A stretch of DNA of 7,127 bases, taken from assembly GCA_910588255.1 (NCBI GenBank), contig CAJUOM010000034.1, positions 1 to 7,127 of the forward strand, written 5' to 3'. The notes beneath the pieces are model-generated. The model ran no database searches and was not told the origin of the DNA. It was given only the letters and a program-made list of their open reading frames with translations. Of the stretch, positions 6,199 to 7,127 are shown piece by piece (position 1 is the first letter of the stretch; every line of letters starts with the position of its first letter). Made by a program: the position numbers and the translations under genes. This DNA comes from an uncultured Alphaproteobacteria bacterium. GTDB lineage: Bacteria; Pseudomonadota; Alphaproteobacteria; RUG11792.

Positions 6199-6963
6199 CT
6201 AAAACAAAACGAAAGTTAAGATACAGTCAAGAAGCAAAATTAAAATAGATGATGCAACAACGGAATTTGTCGTGGATCTTCCGACTCCCTCTGCTCCTCT
6301 TTTAGAATTATATCCCTGATAACATCCCATTAAACAAATAATAAATCCAAAAACAGCGCCTTTTATTAATCCTGAAATAACATCCCATGCAACCATTGCC
6401 TCAAAAGTATTTCTTATATAATTAGCAGCATTAAAATTCAAATAATAAACACCAACTATATATCCACCAAGAATTCCTATGACGTCATCTATAAAAACCA
6501 AAAACGGAAGAAGAATAGTTCCAGTTAATAATCTTGGAAATACCAAGTACTTATATGAATTAACTGAAAGTGTCGTCAAAGCGTCTATTTGCTCTGTAAC
6601 TTTCATCGTTCCTATCTCCGCAGTCATAGAAGCGCCAAGTCTTCCTGCAACCATAAGGGCTGTCAAAACCGGACCTAATTCTCTTGTCATTGCTATCATA
6701 ACAACTGATGGAATAGCATTTTCCGCAGTAAACTCTGAAAATCCTGCATAGCACTGCAAAGTCATAGCCATACCTGTGAATATAGCGGTCATTCCAACAA
6801 CAGAGAGTGAGAAATATCCGATTTGTATAGCTTGTTGCAAAATCTGTTGCCAATAGTAAGGAGGAATAAAACCAAATGAAATTGATCTAGTTAAAAATAA
6901 AGTAACGTTACCAATTGAAGAAAGAAAATTAATAAACATTCTTCCAATTTTTACTAATAACAT
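6199..6963 (-). CDS. mlaE: ABC transporter permease, MlaE-type
   Basis: A 254-residue inner-membrane permease of the MlaE (Ttg2B/YrbE) family, which with MlaF moves phospholipid between the inner membrane and periplasmic MlaD to keep the outer membrane asymmetric. An N-terminal amphipathic stretch is followed by about five hydrophobic segments (near 50-72, 85-106, 145-172, 193-215 and 233-254). The family signature TRELGPVLTALMVAGRLGAS-MTAEIGTMKVTEQIDAL spans 93-129, and the second conserved block G223-A-E-G-V-G-R-S-T-T lies before the last helix. Length is standard. No clear ribosome site precedes the ATG, and another ATG lies 4 bases upstream out of frame. First gene of the mlaE-mlaF-HD operon, with a near-consensus promoter 30 bases upstream. 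Confidence 0.94.
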   Translation of the reverse strand: MLLVKIGRMFINFLSSIGNVTLFLTRSISFGFIPPYYWQQILQQAIQIGYFSLSVVGMTAIFTGMAMTLQCYAGFSEFTAENAIPSVVMIAMTRELGPVLTALMVAGRLGASMTAEIGTMKVTEQIDALTTLSVNSYKYLVFPRLLTGTILLPFLVFIDDVIGILGGYIVGVYYLNFNAANYIRNTFEAMVAWDVISGLIKGAVFGFIICLMGCYQGYNSKRGAEGVGRSTTNSVVASSILILLLDCILTFVLF

Positions 6964-6992
6964 ACATAATCAAAAATCAGGCCTATATTAAT

Positions 6993-7021
6993 ATTATATC
7001 CCAAATTTATTACTTTGGCAA
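6993..7021 (-). promoter_or_regulatory. sigma70-type promoter for the mlaE operon
   Basis: On the minus strand, TTGCCA (7016-7021, 5 of 6 consensus bases) is followed by exactly 17 bases and a perfect TATAAT (6993-6998). Transcription would start near 6986, giving a leader of about 22 bases before the mlaE ATG. It lies in the 75-base gap between mlaE and the divergent plus-strand gene starting at 7039. Confidence 0.75.
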
Positions 7022-7038
7022 ACCGAAGGAATCATAAA

Positions 7039-7127
7039 ATGATATGTCTTTTTATAATGCCTACTGAAAGCACTATAGGTGTCACTGAAATGTCAACAAC
7101 AGTTTTCCGTGAGGCCATCTTTCTAAT
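7039..7127 (+). CDS. 5' end of an unidentified gene, cut by the window edge
   Basis: An ATG at 7039 preceded by GAAGGA (7025-7030, 8-base spacing) opens a frame with no stop in the 29 codons to the window end. It is divergent from mlaE. The visible N-terminus begins MICLFIMPTESTIG and ends TTVFREAIFL. Two further in-frame ATGs at 7057 and 7090 are alternative starts; the last also has AGGTG upstream. The REAI-hydrophobic pattern near the N-terminus recalls FliQ/YscS-type export proteins, but this is a guess from a few residues. No convincing plus-strand promoter is seen. Confidence 0.5.
   Translation, partial: MICLFIMPTESTIGVTEMSTTVFREAIFL

Noticed and set aside
6479..6853. Open frames at 6479-6751 (plus) and 6560-6853 (minus)
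   Set aside because: Both overlap the conserved signature region of mlaE and have no recognisable domain.

Overview
The window is AT-rich bacterial DNA with short gaps and tightly packed genes. The mix of genes points to an alphaproteobacterium, probably of the Rickettsiales or a similar host-associated lineage. It has a three-gene proton-translocating transhydrogenase (pntAA, pntAB, pntB), a bacterial RppH, an MlaE/MlaF-type lipid ABC transporter pair, a reduced DsbA-like protein and GC-richer palindromic repeats between genes. The placement is inferred from gene families and base composition. No rRNA or other taxonomic marker is present.

Layout. Bases 1-184 hold the possible 3' end of a plus-strand gene (stop at 65-67) and a small hairpin. 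Bases 185-1422 hold two minus-strand genes read as a unit, rppH then a DsbA-like thioredoxin-fold protein, behind a good sigma70-type promoter at 1450-1478. Bases 1423-2011 are a 589-base gene-free stretch. It contains that promoter, a possible plus-strand promoter, and from about 1616 to 1925 a cluster of nested palindromes led by a perfect 37-bp inverted repeat. Bases 2012-4850 are the pntAA-pntAB-pntB operon on the plus strand. Bases 4845-6963 are a minus-strand operon, mlaE-mlaF-HD-domain protein, driven by a near-consensus promoter at 6993-7021. Its last gene converges on pntB so tightly that the stop codons overlap, and a 29-base palindrome sits on that junction. A plus-strand gene with a clear Shine-Dalgarno sequence starts at 7039 and runs off the window.

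How the genes work together. Pnt uses the proton gradient to reduce NADP+ with NADH in the inner membrane. MlaE and MlaF are the permease and ATPase of an inner-membrane phospholipid transporter that maintains the outer membrane. The substrate-binding MlaD is not beside them, and an HD-type metal-dependent phosphohydrolase takes the next place. RppH starts mRNA decay by removing 5' pyrophosphate. The DsbA-like protein would act on periplasmic cysteines.

The protein-coding genes are mostly familiar families, and I see no new multi-gene system. The parts most worth a second look are the compound palindrome cluster upstream of pntAA, the convergent pntB/HD junction, and the HD protein co-expressed with mlaEF.
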